Shown piece after piece: positions 17,329-26,463 of a stretch of DNA of 64,000 nucleotides (positions are counted from its first letter, which is position 1; each line of letters begins with the position of its first letter). The position numbers and the translations under genes were made by a program. Origin of the DNA: Persicitalea jodogahamensis. Lineage in GTDB: Bacteria > Bacteroidota > Bacteroidia > Cytophagales > Spirosomataceae. The notes under the pieces were generated by a model. The model saw nothing but the letters and a program-made list of their open reading frames with translations. It ran no database searches and was not told the DNA's origin. The stretch covers positions 413,439-477,438 of the forward strand of contig NZ_BMXF01000002.1 in the NCBI RefSeq assembly GCF_014651615.1. The letters run 5' to 3'.

Positions 17329-18132
17329 CTAAGCATTCTCTGCTTCCAGGAGCTGGGTCTCTACCGTCATATTCTGTAATTGCATGTTACCGAACTGCGT
17401 GACCATGGCCACATCGGCGGCATCACGGCCGTGGCCGATTTCGATGCGGTAACCATGGGTATTTTCCTGCACTGAGTCGAAGGTATACCACTGGTCACCC
17501 AGGTAAGCTTCCACCCAGGCATGCAGGTCCATTACTTCCAGCTTGTCGATATAGCCAACCGTCATACGGGCCGGGATATTCAGACTACGGCAAAGCGCGA
17601 TGACCAAGTGGGTAAAGTCACGGCAAACGCCCGTACGGTTGTTCACCAAATCGAGGGCAGTGGTTGTAGAGTTGGTAACGCCGTATTGATAATTCACATT
17701 CTGGTGCACCCAGCTACGGATTGCTTCTACCTGCTGGTACCCTGGTGCAGCATTGCCTACGATCTGGGAAGCCAAATTATAGATCTGCGACAAGTCTGAC
17801 TGGCAGTAGCGGCTGGGCAGAATATAGAGCATAATGTCATCAGGTAGTTCTTCGATATTGACGAAACCCGGCAACGGATTGGGTAGCTGTGGTGTCTCAA
17901 CCACGTCGGCCTCCACCTCGGCAGTTATTGTCACTTGTCCCATCGGCAAAGTGGCTCGCTGGCAGGAATTACCGTAGCTGTCGATGAATTCTGAAAAGTG
18001 AACGGACGGATCGATGTCGAAATTTTCTTTATAAATGGCCTGGCCACCCTGCCGCCGCGGACGCAACATCATCGAAACGGGAGTCGGGTTATTTACCTGG
18101 TAGTTAAAGACGCACTTGCCTCGCATTTTCAT
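17329..18132 (-). CDS. Transglutaminase-like domain protein
   Basis: A protein of 267 residues without a signal peptide. Residues 1-90 form a beta-rich N-terminal domain. Residues 105-225 form a transglutaminase-like cysteine-protease fold with the triad C170 (GVCRDFTH), H204 (DLHAWVEAY) and D219 (YTFDS). It resembles bacterial transglutaminase-like proteins that accompany peptide-handling genes, and is most likely a peptidase or isopeptidase rather than a cross-linker. It is a single gene; the leader of about 130 bases starts at a -7 element at 18276-18269. Confidence 0.85.
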   Translation of the reverse strand: MKMRGKCVFNYQVNNPTPVSMMLRPRRQGGQAIYKENFDIDPSVHFSEFIDSYGNSCQRATLPMGQVTITAEVEADVVETPQLPNPLPGFVNIEELPDDIMLYILPSRYCQSDLSQIYNLASQIVGNAAPGYQQVEAIRSWVHQNVNYQYGVTNSTTTALDLVNNRTGVCRDFTHLVIALCRSLNIPARMTVGYIDKLEVMDLHAWVEAYLGDQWYTFDSVQENTHGYRIEIGHGRDAADVAMVTQFGNMQLQNMTVETQLLEAENA

Positions 18133-18181
18133 AAGGAGAGAATTGTATTTTTATAGGATAAAATATTTCAGTTATTTGATT

Positions 18182-18214
18182 GTCAGTCAGTTTCGTCACT
18201 GACTCTGTTTTTTG
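18182..18214 (+). other. Hairpin followed by a T-run in the divergent spacer
   Basis: AGTCAGT (18185-18191) pairs with ACTGACT (18198-18204) over a six-base loop, followed by CTGTTTTTTG. It looks like a Rho-independent terminator facing right, but no plus-strand gene ends here. It may attenuate an upstream-initiated leader of the gene at 18339, or end a short unannotated RNA. Confidence 0.35.
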
Positions 18215-18268
18215 TATAAAAACTGTTCCTGAAAGGCAAACGTGGAGCTACACGCTAAATATAGTGCG

Positions 18269-18276
18269 CAAAACTA
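18269..18276 (-). promoter_or_regulatory. -7 element for the transglutaminase-like gene
   Basis: On the minus strand the sequence reads TAGTTTTG, an exact match to TAnnTTTG. The leader to 18132 would be about 130 bases. No convincing -33 box is seen. Confidence 0.4.
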
Positions 18277-18338
18277 CGAAGGAAATAGGGGAAAGTGGCA
18301 CCTCGATTGTCTGAAAAGCGTTATGGTACCAGTTTAAA

Positions 18339-18668
18339 ATGAAATTGAAAAAAGCTATGAAAAGGTTGAAAACGAGTATTTTTCCGTTCCTGCTGCTGGC
18401 ATTTGTCGTATTTCTGTCAAGCTGTAGTTACTCATCATATCCGGCGCGCCCTCATTACGGTCATACCAATGGATACGGCCACCCGCATCGTTACGGCTAT
18501 GTTCGCCCGCCCCGCGTCGTGGTGGTGCGTCCCGCTCCCCGTATTGTGTACCGAAATAGCGCACCCCGTGGCAAAGCCCGGGTCAGGCGAGGATATTCAG
18601 GGCGTAGTTACGCCGGACGCGGCAATGGCCGGAGCAATCGTAACTACGGTAGCCGGGGTCCCAGGTAG
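18339..18668 (+). CDS. Small basic lipoprotein, hypothetical
   Basis: A protein of 109 residues. The N-terminal signal (KKAMKRLKTSIFPFLLLAFVVF) ends in a lipobox LSSC with C29. The mature part is low-complexity and very basic: Tyr/His/Pro-rich first (SYSSYPARPHYGHTNGYGHP), then Arg/Gly/Ser-rich (GYSGRSYAGRGNGRSNRNYG). I recognise no domain. Such tails could bind polyanions or peptidoglycan; that is only a guess. Codon usage is like its neighbours. Confidence 0.65.
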   Translation: MKLKKAMKRLKTSIFPFLLLAFVVFLSSCSYSSYPARPHYGHTNGYGHPHRYGYVRPPRVVVVRPAPRIVYRNSAPRGKARVRRGYSGRSYAGRGNGRSNRNYGSRGPR

Positions 18669-18729
18669 GAGTGGGCAAATTTGATTGGTTTGGATAGTAG
18701 GAGAGTAGTCATTGCCAGCTTTTAGCGGT

Positions 18730-20037
18730 ATGAAAAAGATTCTCCTGCTATCCATTTTTTTTGCTGCAATCGGGGCCCATGGTACTAAGTCCCTGGCCCA
18801 GGAAGCCAACTACGACGAAAGCAAAGTCCCGGCTTATACCCTTCCCGAAGTACTGGTTACCCAGGATGGCCGGAGAGTGAACTCCGTCACCGATTGGGAG
18901 ACCAAACGCCGTCCCGAAATTTTGGCCTTGTTTTCTGAACAGGTGTATGGCAAAACGCCCACGCAAAAAATTCCCATCCGCTTCGAAGTGACGGATCTGG
19001 ATAGGAACGCGCTCGGCGGCAAGGCCACGCGAAAGCAGGTGCGGGGGTACTTTTCGGTGGACAAGGCGAAGTACATGGACATCCTGATTTATCTCCCAAA
19101 CCGCGTCGGCGAACCGATATCCAGAGAACCTGTCCCTGTTTTTCTGGGTTTGAATTTTGCCGGTAATCAGACTGTTCACGCCGATCCGGACATAGCTATC
19201 ACGCAGAACTGGGTACCGGCCTGGAAAGACCCTGGTATCGTAAAAAATCACAGCACCGAAGAAAGTCGCGGTACCCGCGCTCGCCGCTGGCCCGTGGAGC
19301 AAATCCTGGCGCGTGGGTATGGCCTGGCCACGGTATACTACGGTGATCTTCAACCTGACCGGGCGGATAGCTTCAATGCGGGAATTCATCCCTTATTTTT
19401 TCAAAAAGACCAGGCCCGGCCTGCCGATGATGAATGGGGTGCCATCGGGATGTGGGCATGGGGACTAAGCCGGGCAATGGATTATCTGGAAACGGACCAG
19501 GAAGTGAACAGCAAACTGGTGGCGGTCATTGGCCATTCGCGTTTGGGGAAGGCCGCGCTTTGGGCCGGTGCACAGGATGAGCGCTTTGCGCTGATTATTT
19601 CTAACGATTCGGGTGAAGGCGGCGCGGCGATTACCCGCCGTGGGTACGGCGAGCAGATCGAGCGAATCAATACCAATTTTCCGCACTGGTTTTCAGGTAA
19701 TTATAAAAAATATAATAGCCGTGAAAATGACCTGCCCGTCGACTATCACGAGCTAATCGCCCTTATGGCGCCTCGTCCGGTATACGTGGCCAGTGCCTCC
19801 GACGACCAATGGGCTGACCCGAAGGGTGAGTACCTGAGTGCCTATCACGCCAGAACGGTATATGCGTTGTATGGGAAGAATACGCTATCTACTGACACAC
19901 CACCAGCGGTAGAAGTGCCCGTCGGCCAAAAGACATGGACGGGCTATCATATGCGTAATGGGAAGCATGATATTTTGCTGTATGACTGGACGCACTTTAT
20001 GAACTTTGCCGACTTTCACTTCGGCAAAAAGCAGTAG
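18730..20037 (+). CDS. Glucuronoyl esterase-like alpha/beta hydrolase (CE15 type)
   Basis: A protein of 435 residues from the ATG at 18730, which gives a clean signal peptide (MKKILLLSIFFAAIGA). It is an alpha/beta hydrolase with the nucleophile motif GHSRLGK (S270), close to the GCSRxGK motif of CE15 4-O-methyl-glucuronoyl methylesterases, and a late His in NGKHDILLYDWTHF (H413). CE15 enzymes cut ester links between lignin and glucuronoxylan. It acts outside the cytoplasm. No SusC/SusD or glycoside hydrolase gene is nearby, so it is not in a polysaccharide utilisation locus here. Confidence 0.85.
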   Translation: MKKILLLSIFFAAIGAHGTKSLAQEANYDESKVPAYTLPEVLVTQDGRRVNSVTDWETKRRPEILALFSEQVYGKTPTQKIPIRFEVTDLDRNALGGKATRKQVRGYFSVDKAKYMDILIYLPNRVGEPISREPVPVFLGLNFAGNQTVHADPDIAITQNWVPAWKDPGIVKNHSTEESRGTRARRWPVEQILARGYGLATVYYGDLQPDRADSFNAGIHPLFFQKDQARPADDEWGAIGMWAWGLSRAMDYLETDQEVNSKLVAVIGHSRLGKAALWAGAQDERFALIISNDSGEGGAAITRRGYGEQIERINTNFPHWFSGNYKKYNSRENDLPVDYHELIALMAPRPVYVASASDDQWADPKGEYLSAYHARTVYALYGKNTLSTDTPPAVEVPVGQKTWTGYHMRNGKHDILLYDWTHFMNFADFHFGKKQ

Positions 20038-20044
20038 GTAGTTT

Positions 20045-20806
20045 CTACATCGCCATCATTCCCCCGTCAAGAGGTAGGGCATGGCCAGTAACGAACGAAT
20101 TGGCTGGGTCGCAGAGCCAGAGGATGGCCTGGGCGATATCTTCCGGTTCGCCGTAGCGTCCCAGAGGAATGTTTTTCAGAAGTTTTTGCTCGTAATCGGG
20201 CGCCAGGGCAAAGAGCTTATCCACCATAGCCGAATGCGTAAAGGCCGGGCAAACAGCATTGATCCGGATTTTGTGCCGGGCGTATTCCATGGCGGTAGCT
20301 TTGGTAAGTCCCACCACGGCGTGCTTGGTGGCGGTATAAACCGAGTTGCCGGGCATGGCACGCAGACCAGCTACGGAGGCAACATTCACGATGCGTCCGC
20401 CACTTTTTTGCGTCAGCATTTGTCTGATTTGGTGTTGCATCCCGAAGAAAACACCTCCCAAATTCACCGCCATCACTTTCTCGTATTCTGCCGCCGGTAC
20501 TTCGGCCAGCTTGGCGATGTTTCCTCCAATACCCGCATTGTTGATCGCCACATCCAGCCGCCCGTACTTCTCCACGGTCAGTTGCACGAGATCGGAGATT
20601 TGCTCGGTATTGGCTACGTCGCAATGAATAAAAGTACCTTGTCCACCGTCATTTTCGATTAGCGACACCGTTTCCTGCCCGCTCTCTTCACTGATATCGG
20701 ACACAACTACCGTCGCGCCTCCTCGGGCGAAAGCCAGGGCTGTGCCCCGGCCAATACCGGATCCGGCACCAGTAATAAGAACTACTTGATCGGTGAATCG
20801 CTGCAT
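20045..20806 (-). CDS. SDR-family NAD(P)-dependent oxidoreductase
   Basis: A protein of 253 residues, a classical short-chain dehydrogenase: cofactor motif TGAGSGIG (12-19), NNAG (89-92), catalytic S144, Y157 and K161 (YTATK). D37 after the second strand (VVSDIS) favours NAD(H) over NADP(H). The substrate is unknown; the closest family pattern is 3-oxoacyl-ACP reductase or glucose 1-dehydrogenase-like. It lies 28 bases downstream of selD on the same strand. Confidence 0.9.
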   Translation of the reverse strand: MQRFTDQVVLITGAGSGIGRGTALAFARGGATVVVSDISEESGQETVSLIENDGGQGTFIHCDVANTEQISDLVQLTVEKYGRLDVAINNAGIGGNIAKLAEVPAAEYEKVMAVNLGGVFFGMQHQIRQMLTQKSGGRIVNVASVAGLRAMPGNSVYTATKHAVVGLTKATAMEYARHKIRINAVCPAFTHSAMVDKLFALAPDYEQKLLKNIPLGRYGEPEDIAQAILWLCDPANSFVTGHALPLDGGMMAM

Positions 20807-20834
20807 AGCCAGGAAGATTGGTGATGTTTTTGGT

Positions 20835-21905
20835 TTACCCTAAGTAAACCACTTTCTCCCGCGCTTCTACTAATCGCCCGATTGGCTCGGCTTCAATGTT
20901 AAACGTGCGCAGGATGGTCTCCACCTCTGCCTGCCCCTCGGGCGTAACGGCGATGAGCAGTCCGCCGCTGGTCTGCGGATCAGCCAGAATATAGCGCTGG
21001 GTTTCGGTGAGTTCCGCGACTTTGTGGCCGTAACTCTGCCAGTTGCGAACGGTACCACCCGGAAAAGACTTTTGTGCCAGATAATCCTCGATGAAGGGTA
21101 GTTTGGGAACTGCATCAAAATCGATGATGGCGCTTAGTCCGCTGCCTTCGGCCATCTCAATGAGGTGGCCTAGCAAGCCAAAGCCCGTTACGTCGGTCAG
21201 TGCCTGCACCGATTCCAGCGCGCCCAGTGCTACGCCGACTTTGTTGAGTTGCCGCATCTGGTCAGCGGCAAGATGGGCGTGTTCTTCACGCAGCAGGCCT
21301 TTTTTCTGGGCCGTAGTCAGAATGCCGACGCCAAGTTTTTTGGTCAGATACAGTAAATTACCTTCCGTGGCGGTGTTGTTACGCTTTAAGTGTTTCACCG
21401 CCACGCGACCCGTTACGGCCAGGCCAAAAATGGGTTCGGGGCTGTCGATGCTGTGACCGCCCGCCAGCGGAATTCCCGCCTCGGCGCAGATCGCGCGGCT
21501 ACCCTCAATGACTCTGCCGGCGATTTCGGGGGCCAGTTTATCGATGGGCCAGCCCAGAATAGCAATGGCCATCAGTGGCTGCCCACCCATTGCGTAAACG
21601 TCGGATATGGCGTTTGCCGAAGCAATGCGGCCAAAGTCGTAGGCGTCATCCACGATGGGCATGAAGAAATCGGTGGTGCTGATAATCGCGTCGCCATTAC
21701 CCAGGTCCATTACCGCGGCATCATCACGCGAGTTATTGCCAACCAGCAAAGTACTCGTATCGAAGGTGGGCAAGCCGGGGAACATGGCCGCGGAATCGTT
21801 ACCGTGCAGGATTCTATCCAGGATTTGGGGAGAAATCTTGCAGCCGCAGCCCGCGCCGTGGCTGTACTGAGTCAGCAGAACACTTTCTTCGATAGGATTA
21901 TTCAT
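20835..21905 (-). CDS. selD: Selenide, water dikinase
   Basis: A protein of 356 residues that makes selenophosphate from selenide and ATP. The N-terminal [13 protein letters not shown] carries the catalytic cysteine and lysine (C20, K23), so this is the Cys form, not a selenoprotein. The Gly-rich and Asp motifs of the AIR-synthase-like fold follow ([29 protein letters not shown]). No selA, selB, selC or mnmH is in the window, so its use (selenocysteine or selenouridine in tRNA) cannot be told here. Confidence 0.95.
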   Translation of the reverse strand: MNNPIEESVLLTQYSHGAGCGCKISPQILDRILHGNDSAAMFPGLPTFDTSTLLVGNNSRDDAAVMDLGNGDAIISTTDFFMPIVDDAYDFGRIASANAISDVYAMGGQPLMAIAILGWPIDKLAPEIAGRVIEGSRAICAEAGIPLAGGHSIDSPEPIFGLAVTGRVAVKHLKRNNTATEGNLLYLTKKLGVGILTTAQKKGLLREEHAHLAADQMRQLNKVGVALGALESVQALTDVTGFGLLGHLIEMAEGSGLSAIIDFDAVPKLPFIEDYLAQKSFPGGTVRNWQSYGHKVAELTETQRYILADPQTSGGLLIAVTPEGQAEVETILRTFNIEAEPIGRLVEAREKVVYLG

Positions 21906-21976
21906 TCAATTGAAAAATTGCAGATTGAAGTACCATACAAAAAACTGACAGCCGAATGCCTAACGCTGACTGCCCT

Positions 21977-22600
21977 TTACTTCTTAGCCGTCGAGTCCTT
22001 TTTGGCTGCGTTGGGGTTATTGTCCTTATACTCCTTGTTCAGCCCTTCGATCATTTTTTGTGTCACGTTGAGCGTGGAGTCAGCGTAGAGGATGCCACCA
22101 CCTTTGGAGTACCCGAGGACAAACTCGTAGCTGTTTTCCTTATTGTACTTCTCAATGTACTGATAAATCTTGTCGTAAAGTTCGGCGTTTTTGTCAGCCT
22201 CTTCCTGAGCCAGCGTTTGGGCCGATCGGTCACGGTAAGCGATCAGATCCTGTTGTTTTTTGCCAAGCTGTGCTTCGGTGGAGCGCGCCTGATCAAGGGT
22301 CATTGTTTGCGCTTTTTGCTGGAAAAACTTGATTTCGTTTTCCAGAGAGCGCCCCCGGTTGGCCAGGTCGTTTTCCAGCTGATAACGCTTGTTCTCCAGT
22401 TCTTTACGCGTATCGTCAAAGAATGTATAGTTAGTCAAAAGTGAATCCACCTGTACATACACAATGCGGCGTCCTCCAATGCCAGTCGAGTCGGAACCGG
22501 AGAAGGCAGCTGTTTTGTTGCCGGAAAAATGAAGGAAAAACAGGACGATGACCGCAACGGTCAGGATGGCATTCCAGATCAGGGAGGTATTGTTGTTCAC
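21977..22600 (-). CDS. OmpH/Skp-family periplasmic protein
   Basis: A protein of 207 residues. The N-terminal hydrophobic segment (IWNAILTVAVIVLFFLHF) could be a signal anchor. It is followed by the OmpH start RRIVYVQVDSLLTNY and a long charged coiled coil (residues 60-150), ending in a small beta part (EFVLGYSKGGGILYAD). Skp-like chaperones escort outer-membrane proteins. The Asp/Lys-rich tail is not typical. A TATCTTTG -7 element lies 82 bases upstream. Confidence 0.85.
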   Translation of the reverse strand: MNNNTSLIWNAILTVAVIVLFFLHFSGNKTAAFSGSDSTGIGGRRIVYVQVDSLLTNYTFFDDTRKELENKRYQLENDLANRGRSLENEIKFFQQKAQTMTLDQARSTEAQLGKKQQDLIAYRDRSAQTLAQEEADKNAELYDKIYQYIEKYNKENSYEFVLGYSKGGGILYADSTLNVTQKMIEGLNKEYKDNNPNAAKKDSTAKK

Positions 22601-22681
22601 GGGTTGTTATTGATTTGTTTGTGCGTTGATTTTTTAACTGGTCAGTTTTAGGAGTACCCAGCCTTATCTTCAAATAGGCCG

Positions 22682-22689
22682 CAAAGATA
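22682..22689 (-). promoter_or_regulatory. -7 element of the OmpH-like gene
   Basis: The minus strand reads TATCTTTGC, an exact TAnnTTTG match, 82 bases upstream of the ATG at 22600. A TTG lies 13 bases before it, closer than the usual 19-23. Confidence 0.5.
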
Positions 22690-22739
22690 GGGAATTGTGG
22701 ATCAAGCCCTAAGCGTCGGCGGGAAATTTGCTGTATGAA

Positions 22740-23108
22740 CTAGGTTCGGATAGTGAGAGGTTCCTTGACAAACAACTGCCTGACGTAGTATCCTGCCATG
22801 CCGGCGAAGCCCGCGACCAAGCCGCTCAGCAGCGTGACTGAAAACAGCAGGGCGGTGCCGCTGGGCAATGAGAACAGCTCGGCGATGCGATCGGACATGT
22901 TGCCCTGTGTGCTGTTGTGAATGAACGTGGCGTAGGCCAGCCATACGGTCGAAACCGCCGCTAAGCTCACCGCGTACGCAACGGCAGGGTGTCCGGAACG
23001 CCACAGACATACCAGAAAAGGCACGACTGCGATGGTCCACCAGGGCATGAAAAATTGCAAAAGGGCCGTAGCGACCAAAATAATGAGATAATTGCCTAAA
23101 ACGCGCAT
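22740..23108 (-). CDS. Small multi-pass membrane protein, hypothetical
   Basis: A protein of 122 residues with about four transmembrane helices (residues 4-20, 25-35, 42-62, 83-108), ending in a basic tail (RQLFVKEPLTIRT). No family is recognised. It starts three bases after the stop of the penicillin-acylase-family gene, so the two are almost surely co-translated. It may work with the acylase at the inner membrane, but nothing in the sequence shows how. Confidence 0.75.
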   Translation of the reverse strand: MRVLGNYLIILVATALLQFFMPWWTIAVVPFLVCLWRSGHPAVAYAVSLAAVSTVWLAYATFIHNSTQGNMSDRIAELFSLPSGTALLFSVTLLSGLVAGFAGMAGYYVRQLFVKEPLTIRT

Positions 23109-23111
23109 AAT

Positions 23112-25574
23112 TTATTTCTTTTTGAGGGTCCAGGTTGATTGCAGCCGATCGTTTTTCTCTTCCGCCGATTTCATGTACAGTAGTTCGTTCAGTTCGCCCT
23201 TTTCCCACTTCGCCAGCATATTCATATACAACGGGCTGGCCGGGTTGCCAGACTGGCCGCCGGGGTAAAGCCCGTAGGCTTTTGGCTGCGGACCGAGCTC
23301 CACCACCATGCGCCACGAAGGGCCGTGATGGTGCGTGGTGGCATTGACCACGCTGCCTCCCCCGCCGTTGCGTATGGGGGCTGAGTTGAAAGGCTTCAAG
23401 GCCCGGCTGAGGTGGACAATCTCAGTGTCCTTGATCGTGGCCCACTGCCAGGCCGGGCTCATCGGGCCGTGCTGCGCAGTCAGGGTGTCGAGGGCGACTT
23501 TAAAACTTTGCTGCACGATGTCCGAAATGGTTTCCTTGGCGGGCGTATTCACATTGTCGAACCAGCGGGCATCGGGCTGTTTCAGAATTAGGTACTCGGT
23601 GCGGTCGCGGGATGGGTAGCGAAAAGCCAGAGAATCGGTATGGAGTTCATCTTTCCAAATGGCTGTGCCGAGTGCGCCCACCCATTCTTCAAATATGGAA
23701 GGCGCAATGGCCTCGGCGCTGTTCACCATATCCCAGTCGGCCAGGGTCTGGTAGGCAGCTTTCTGACCCGGCCCCAAAGGGGCCACCCGCAAATATTCCA
23801 GCAGCGTGGGTAAAATCGTGCGCGCCATAACGCTGAAATTGTCATTTTGTAACATACGTAAGCTATCTGCCGTGGCTTGCGTCATTTGTTCGAGCCGCTC
23901 GTTGATACGGGTTCCTCGTTCCGATGGCGCAAAACGCCAATTAATGTAATAGGGGTAGCTAGGGTCAGTGGACGATTGATTGGCCGAACTCACGTAGCCA
24001 CGCGGCGGATTTTTGACGGTCGGGTTCTGCGCCATCGGAATCCAGCCAAGCCAGTCGTCGGCGGGGTTGCTGCCGTCGAGCAGAAATTTGCCCTGCTCTT
24101 TGCGCTTCAAAGGAAACTTGCCGTTGACGGTGATGGCGATGTTCTTGCTATTGTCGGCAAAAACGAAATTTTGCGCCGGACCCACGTAGTGCGTGAGAGC
24201 CTGACGGTAGTCGTCGTAGTTGCGGGCGATATTTAGCTCATAGAATGTGCGGAAACTGTTGCCTGGCTCATGGCCGATCCATTTGGCCGCCAGCGATGGA
24301 CCGGTATAGCCCTTTTCCCCTTCGTAATTCACGACCGGGCCATGGTGCGTATAGATTACGCTTTCACGTACCGAGTCAGTACTGCCCTTTACTGCGATCA
24401 TTTCCAATCGTTTGCGGGTTTTATGCCAGGCGTCATCGTACCAATATTCGGCGTGGGTCGAATCGCGAAATTTTATTTTATACAAATCCAGTACGTCGGC
24501 ATCCACATTAGTGACGCCCCAGGCAACATTCTGATTGAAGCCGATTACTACCCCCGGAATGCCCGGAAGCGACACGCCGTACACGTTCATGTCGGGGGTG
24601 TGCAGCTGCACCTGATACCAGATCGACGGCAGTGTCAGTTCGAGGTGCGGGTCATTGGAAAGGATGGGGTAGCCCGTGGCAGACTTCGCCGCACTGATCG
24701 CCCAGTTGTTACTACCCAGCCCTTCCACATTGGGTTCGGACAAAGGGATGGCGGGCATCATTTCGTTTCCTGCTTTCGTGGAATCCGGTGCGCCGTTCCG
24801 ATTCGAAGTACTTGGAATCGGCAAGGGGGTGAAATTCCAGGGCGTACCGGCAGGAATAATCGGGCTTTCGTTCAGCATCGGGTAGTTGGGAAACAACTCG
24901 TTTACCGTTTCCTGGCCCAGGGATTTCAAAAGATTCGACATCGCCAGGTCATCGGCGCGGCCCGCCAGGGTCAAAGTCATTTGTTCCAGCATGTACATGC
25001 ACTTGATCGGTGTCCAGCGCTCGGGTTCATAGCCCAGCAGCTTGTACTCGATCGGCACGTTCTTGGCTGATAATTGGTCAATGTAGGCATTTATTCCAGC
25101 GGTGTAGCCCAGCAGTGCCTCCCGCGAAACGGGATCACTCATGGTAGTTTTCAGGTTGACCTCAGCCCCGTAGCCCATGCCCATCCGGCGGGCGCGGCGA
25201 TCCATCTCGATAGTGCGCGAACCCAGCACTTCCGAGAGCCGTCCGGCGGCGGCCCGGGTTTGCAGATCCATTTGCCACAGGCGGTCCTTGGCAGTAACAT
25301 AACCCTGGGCATAGTAGAGGTCGTAGTTGTTTTGGGCGAAGATGTGCGGCACGCCCACGTCATCGAAGCGGATCGTTACGCCCTCGCGCAGGCTGTCGAG
25401 TTCGAGTTCGCGATCCTGAAAGTGTCCTGAGAGGGGTGCTTCGCCATTTTGCCAAAAGCCCGTGTAAGGGCTGATGAAGGGACCAAGGGCAGGGATGGCT
25501 CCCCACGGACGGCTGAGCGCGTACACCAGAAAAACGGCGAAGGCAACGCTTAGCAGCGCTTTTACATATTTCAT
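23112..25574 (-). CDS. Penicillin acylase family protein (Ntn hydrolase precursor)
   Basis: A protein of 820 residues. An N-terminal hydrophobic signal or anchor (VKALLSVAFAVFLVYAL) is followed by an alpha chain (about 40-265), a spacer, and the beta chain beginning at the autocatalytic serine S288 in GLG/SNNWAIS. Later motifs NDPHLELTLPSIWYQ and QNFVFADNSKNIA fit the family. Substrates may be beta-lactams, acyl-homoserine lactones (quorum quenching) or other N-acyl amides; the sequence alone does not decide. A small membrane protein gene is coupled downstream. Confidence 0.92.
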   Translation of the reverse strand: MKYVKALLSVAFAVFLVYALSRPWGAIPALGPFISPYTGFWQNGEAPLSGHFQDRELELDSLREGVTIRFDDVGVPHIFAQNNYDLYYAQGYVTAKDRLWQMDLQTRAAAGRLSEVLGSRTIEMDRRARRMGMGYGAEVNLKTTMSDPVSREALLGYTAGINAYIDQLSAKNVPIEYKLLGYEPERWTPIKCMYMLEQMTLTLAGRADDLAMSNLLKSLGQETVNELFPNYPMLNESPIIPAGTPWNFTPLPIPSTSNRNGAPDSTKAGNEMMPAIPLSEPNVEGLGSNNWAISAAKSATGYPILSNDPHLELTLPSIWYQVQLHTPDMNVYGVSLPGIPGVVIGFNQNVAWGVTNVDADVLDLYKIKFRDSTHAEYWYDDAWHKTRKRLEMIAVKGSTDSVRESVIYTHHGPVVNYEGEKGYTGPSLAAKWIGHEPGNSFRTFYELNIARNYDDYRQALTHYVGPAQNFVFADNSKNIAITVNGKFPLKRKEQGKFLLDGSNPADDWLGWIPMAQNPTVKNPPRGYVSSANQSSTDPSYPYYINWRFAPSERGTRINERLEQMTQATADSLRMLQNDNFSVMARTILPTLLEYLRVAPLGPGQKAAYQTLADWDMVNSAEAIAPSIFEEWVGALGTAIWKDELHTDSLAFRYPSRDRTEYLILKQPDARWFDNVNTPAKETISDIVQQSFKVALDTLTAQHGPMSPAWQWATIKDTEIVHLSRALKPFNSAPIRNGGGGSVVNATTHHHGPSWRMVVELGPQPKAYGLYPGGQSGNPASPLYMNMLAKWEKGELNELLYMKSAEEKNDRLQSTWTLKKK

Positions 25575-25660
25575 AAAGTGGGTCGAGGGTACTGATTTTC
25601 AAATAAGTTCTCCAAGGTATGAATTCGATGCAAAAGCGGCAAATATTGGGCTTTCAGCCA

Positions 25661-25693
25661 TAAAAAAAGCCGGGCTACATAGCCCGGCTTTTC
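25661..25693. terminator. Bidirectional terminator upstream of the acylase gene
   Basis: A 9-bp perfect stem AGCCGGGCT/AGCCCGGCT (25668-25676 and 25681-25689) with a four-base loop is flanked by AAAAAAA on the left and TTTT on the right. It most likely ends the minus-strand YtxH transcript before the acylase gene. Just after it (25693-25720) are words resembling the GAATGA repeats. Confidence 0.8.
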
Positions 25694-25760
25694 ACAACTC
25701 ACCTTCATTCATCACCTCTTACGATGTTGAATCTTTTGCCATGAGTTTTATATCTGAATA

Positions 25761-26114
25761 CTATACTTTCAACTTTTCTTCTGCCGTATCAATACCTGAT
25801 TTCGCCTCGTCAGCCAGGTTTTCCACTTTGTGGTTGTAATTGTCTTTGACTTCTTCCTTGGCTTGTACCGCCTTATTTTTGTAGTGGTCGATCTTGCTCT
25901 CCACTTTGCCAACCACGCCACCAGGTGTGCCCAGACCCGTCTGGGATTTTACCTCGTCCACTAACCCGACCATTTTGTCGCGGGCATTTTCGAGATCTCC
26001 TTTGTAGCTATTAAGTTTATCGGAAAGTTGCTCACGGGTTTTCTTTCCGGAACGTGGGGCGGTGAGGTAGCCAACGGCCAGGCCAGCCAGCAGACCTCTC
26101 AGGAAATTTTTCAT
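25761..26114 (-). CDS. YtxH domain-containing protein
   Basis: A protein of 117 residues. The N-terminus has the YtxH signature: a short glycine-rich hydrophobic stretch (FLRGLLAGLAVGYLTAPRSGKKTREQL), followed by a long charged helical region of repeated K/E/D heptads. The family is often stress-induced and membrane-associated, of unknown function. It is transcribed alone and closed by the terminator at 25661-25693. Confidence 0.8.
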   Translation of the reverse strand: MKNFLRGLLAGLAVGYLTAPRSGKKTREQLSDKLNSYKGDLENARDKMVGLVDEVKSQTGLGTPGGVVGKVESKIDHYKNKAVQAKEEVKDNYNHKVENLADEAKSGIDTAEEKLKV

Positions 26115-26259
26115 AATTCAGTTTATTTTTGATTTCAGGATATAAGATTTATTGATTTCCTAAATCACTAAAATCCTGCCAAGAACCAAGCAGTGGCGGT
26201 ATTCTTCTCGTGCATTGGGTCCTGGGGTAGTAATTCTACATTTTTTAGCTCCTTTTTTC

Positions 26260-26463
26260 ATGACACTTTCGCGTTTCCCTCCCTCAGTCCTTCCGGAAAT
26301 TTACTGGAAGGATCTTATCAGAGGAATGCTTCCGAGCCTTGCAGTCGGGGCTGTATTCTTTGCATTTGCCTGCTATCTTAAAAAAAGAGAGCAATCCCAA
26401 GCCATCTTTCACTCAGCTATTTCTAATAATACACCTCCGTTGGGTGGCTTTCCAGCTTTTTGA
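26260..26463 (+). CDS. Possible small membrane protein, uncertain
   Basis: A frame of 67 residues with one likely transmembrane helix (GMLPSLAVGAVFFAFACYLKKRE) after an amphipathic start (LPEIYWKDLIRG). It lies in the otherwise empty 308-base gap 26115-26422 and runs about 40 bases into the 3' end of the convergent leucine-rich-repeat gene. The hydrophobic pattern and basic flank look protein-like, but no family is recognised and no promoter is seen. It could equally be chance. Confidence 0.3.
   Translation: MTLSRFPPSVLPEIYWKDLIRGMLPSLAVGAVFFAFACYLKKREQSQAIFHSAISNNTPPLGGFPAF

Noticed and set aside
24270-25070. Antisense open frame of 266 codons
   Set aside because: It lies fully inside the penicillin-acylase-family gene on the other strand; composition follows the codon pattern of the real gene and no domain is visible.
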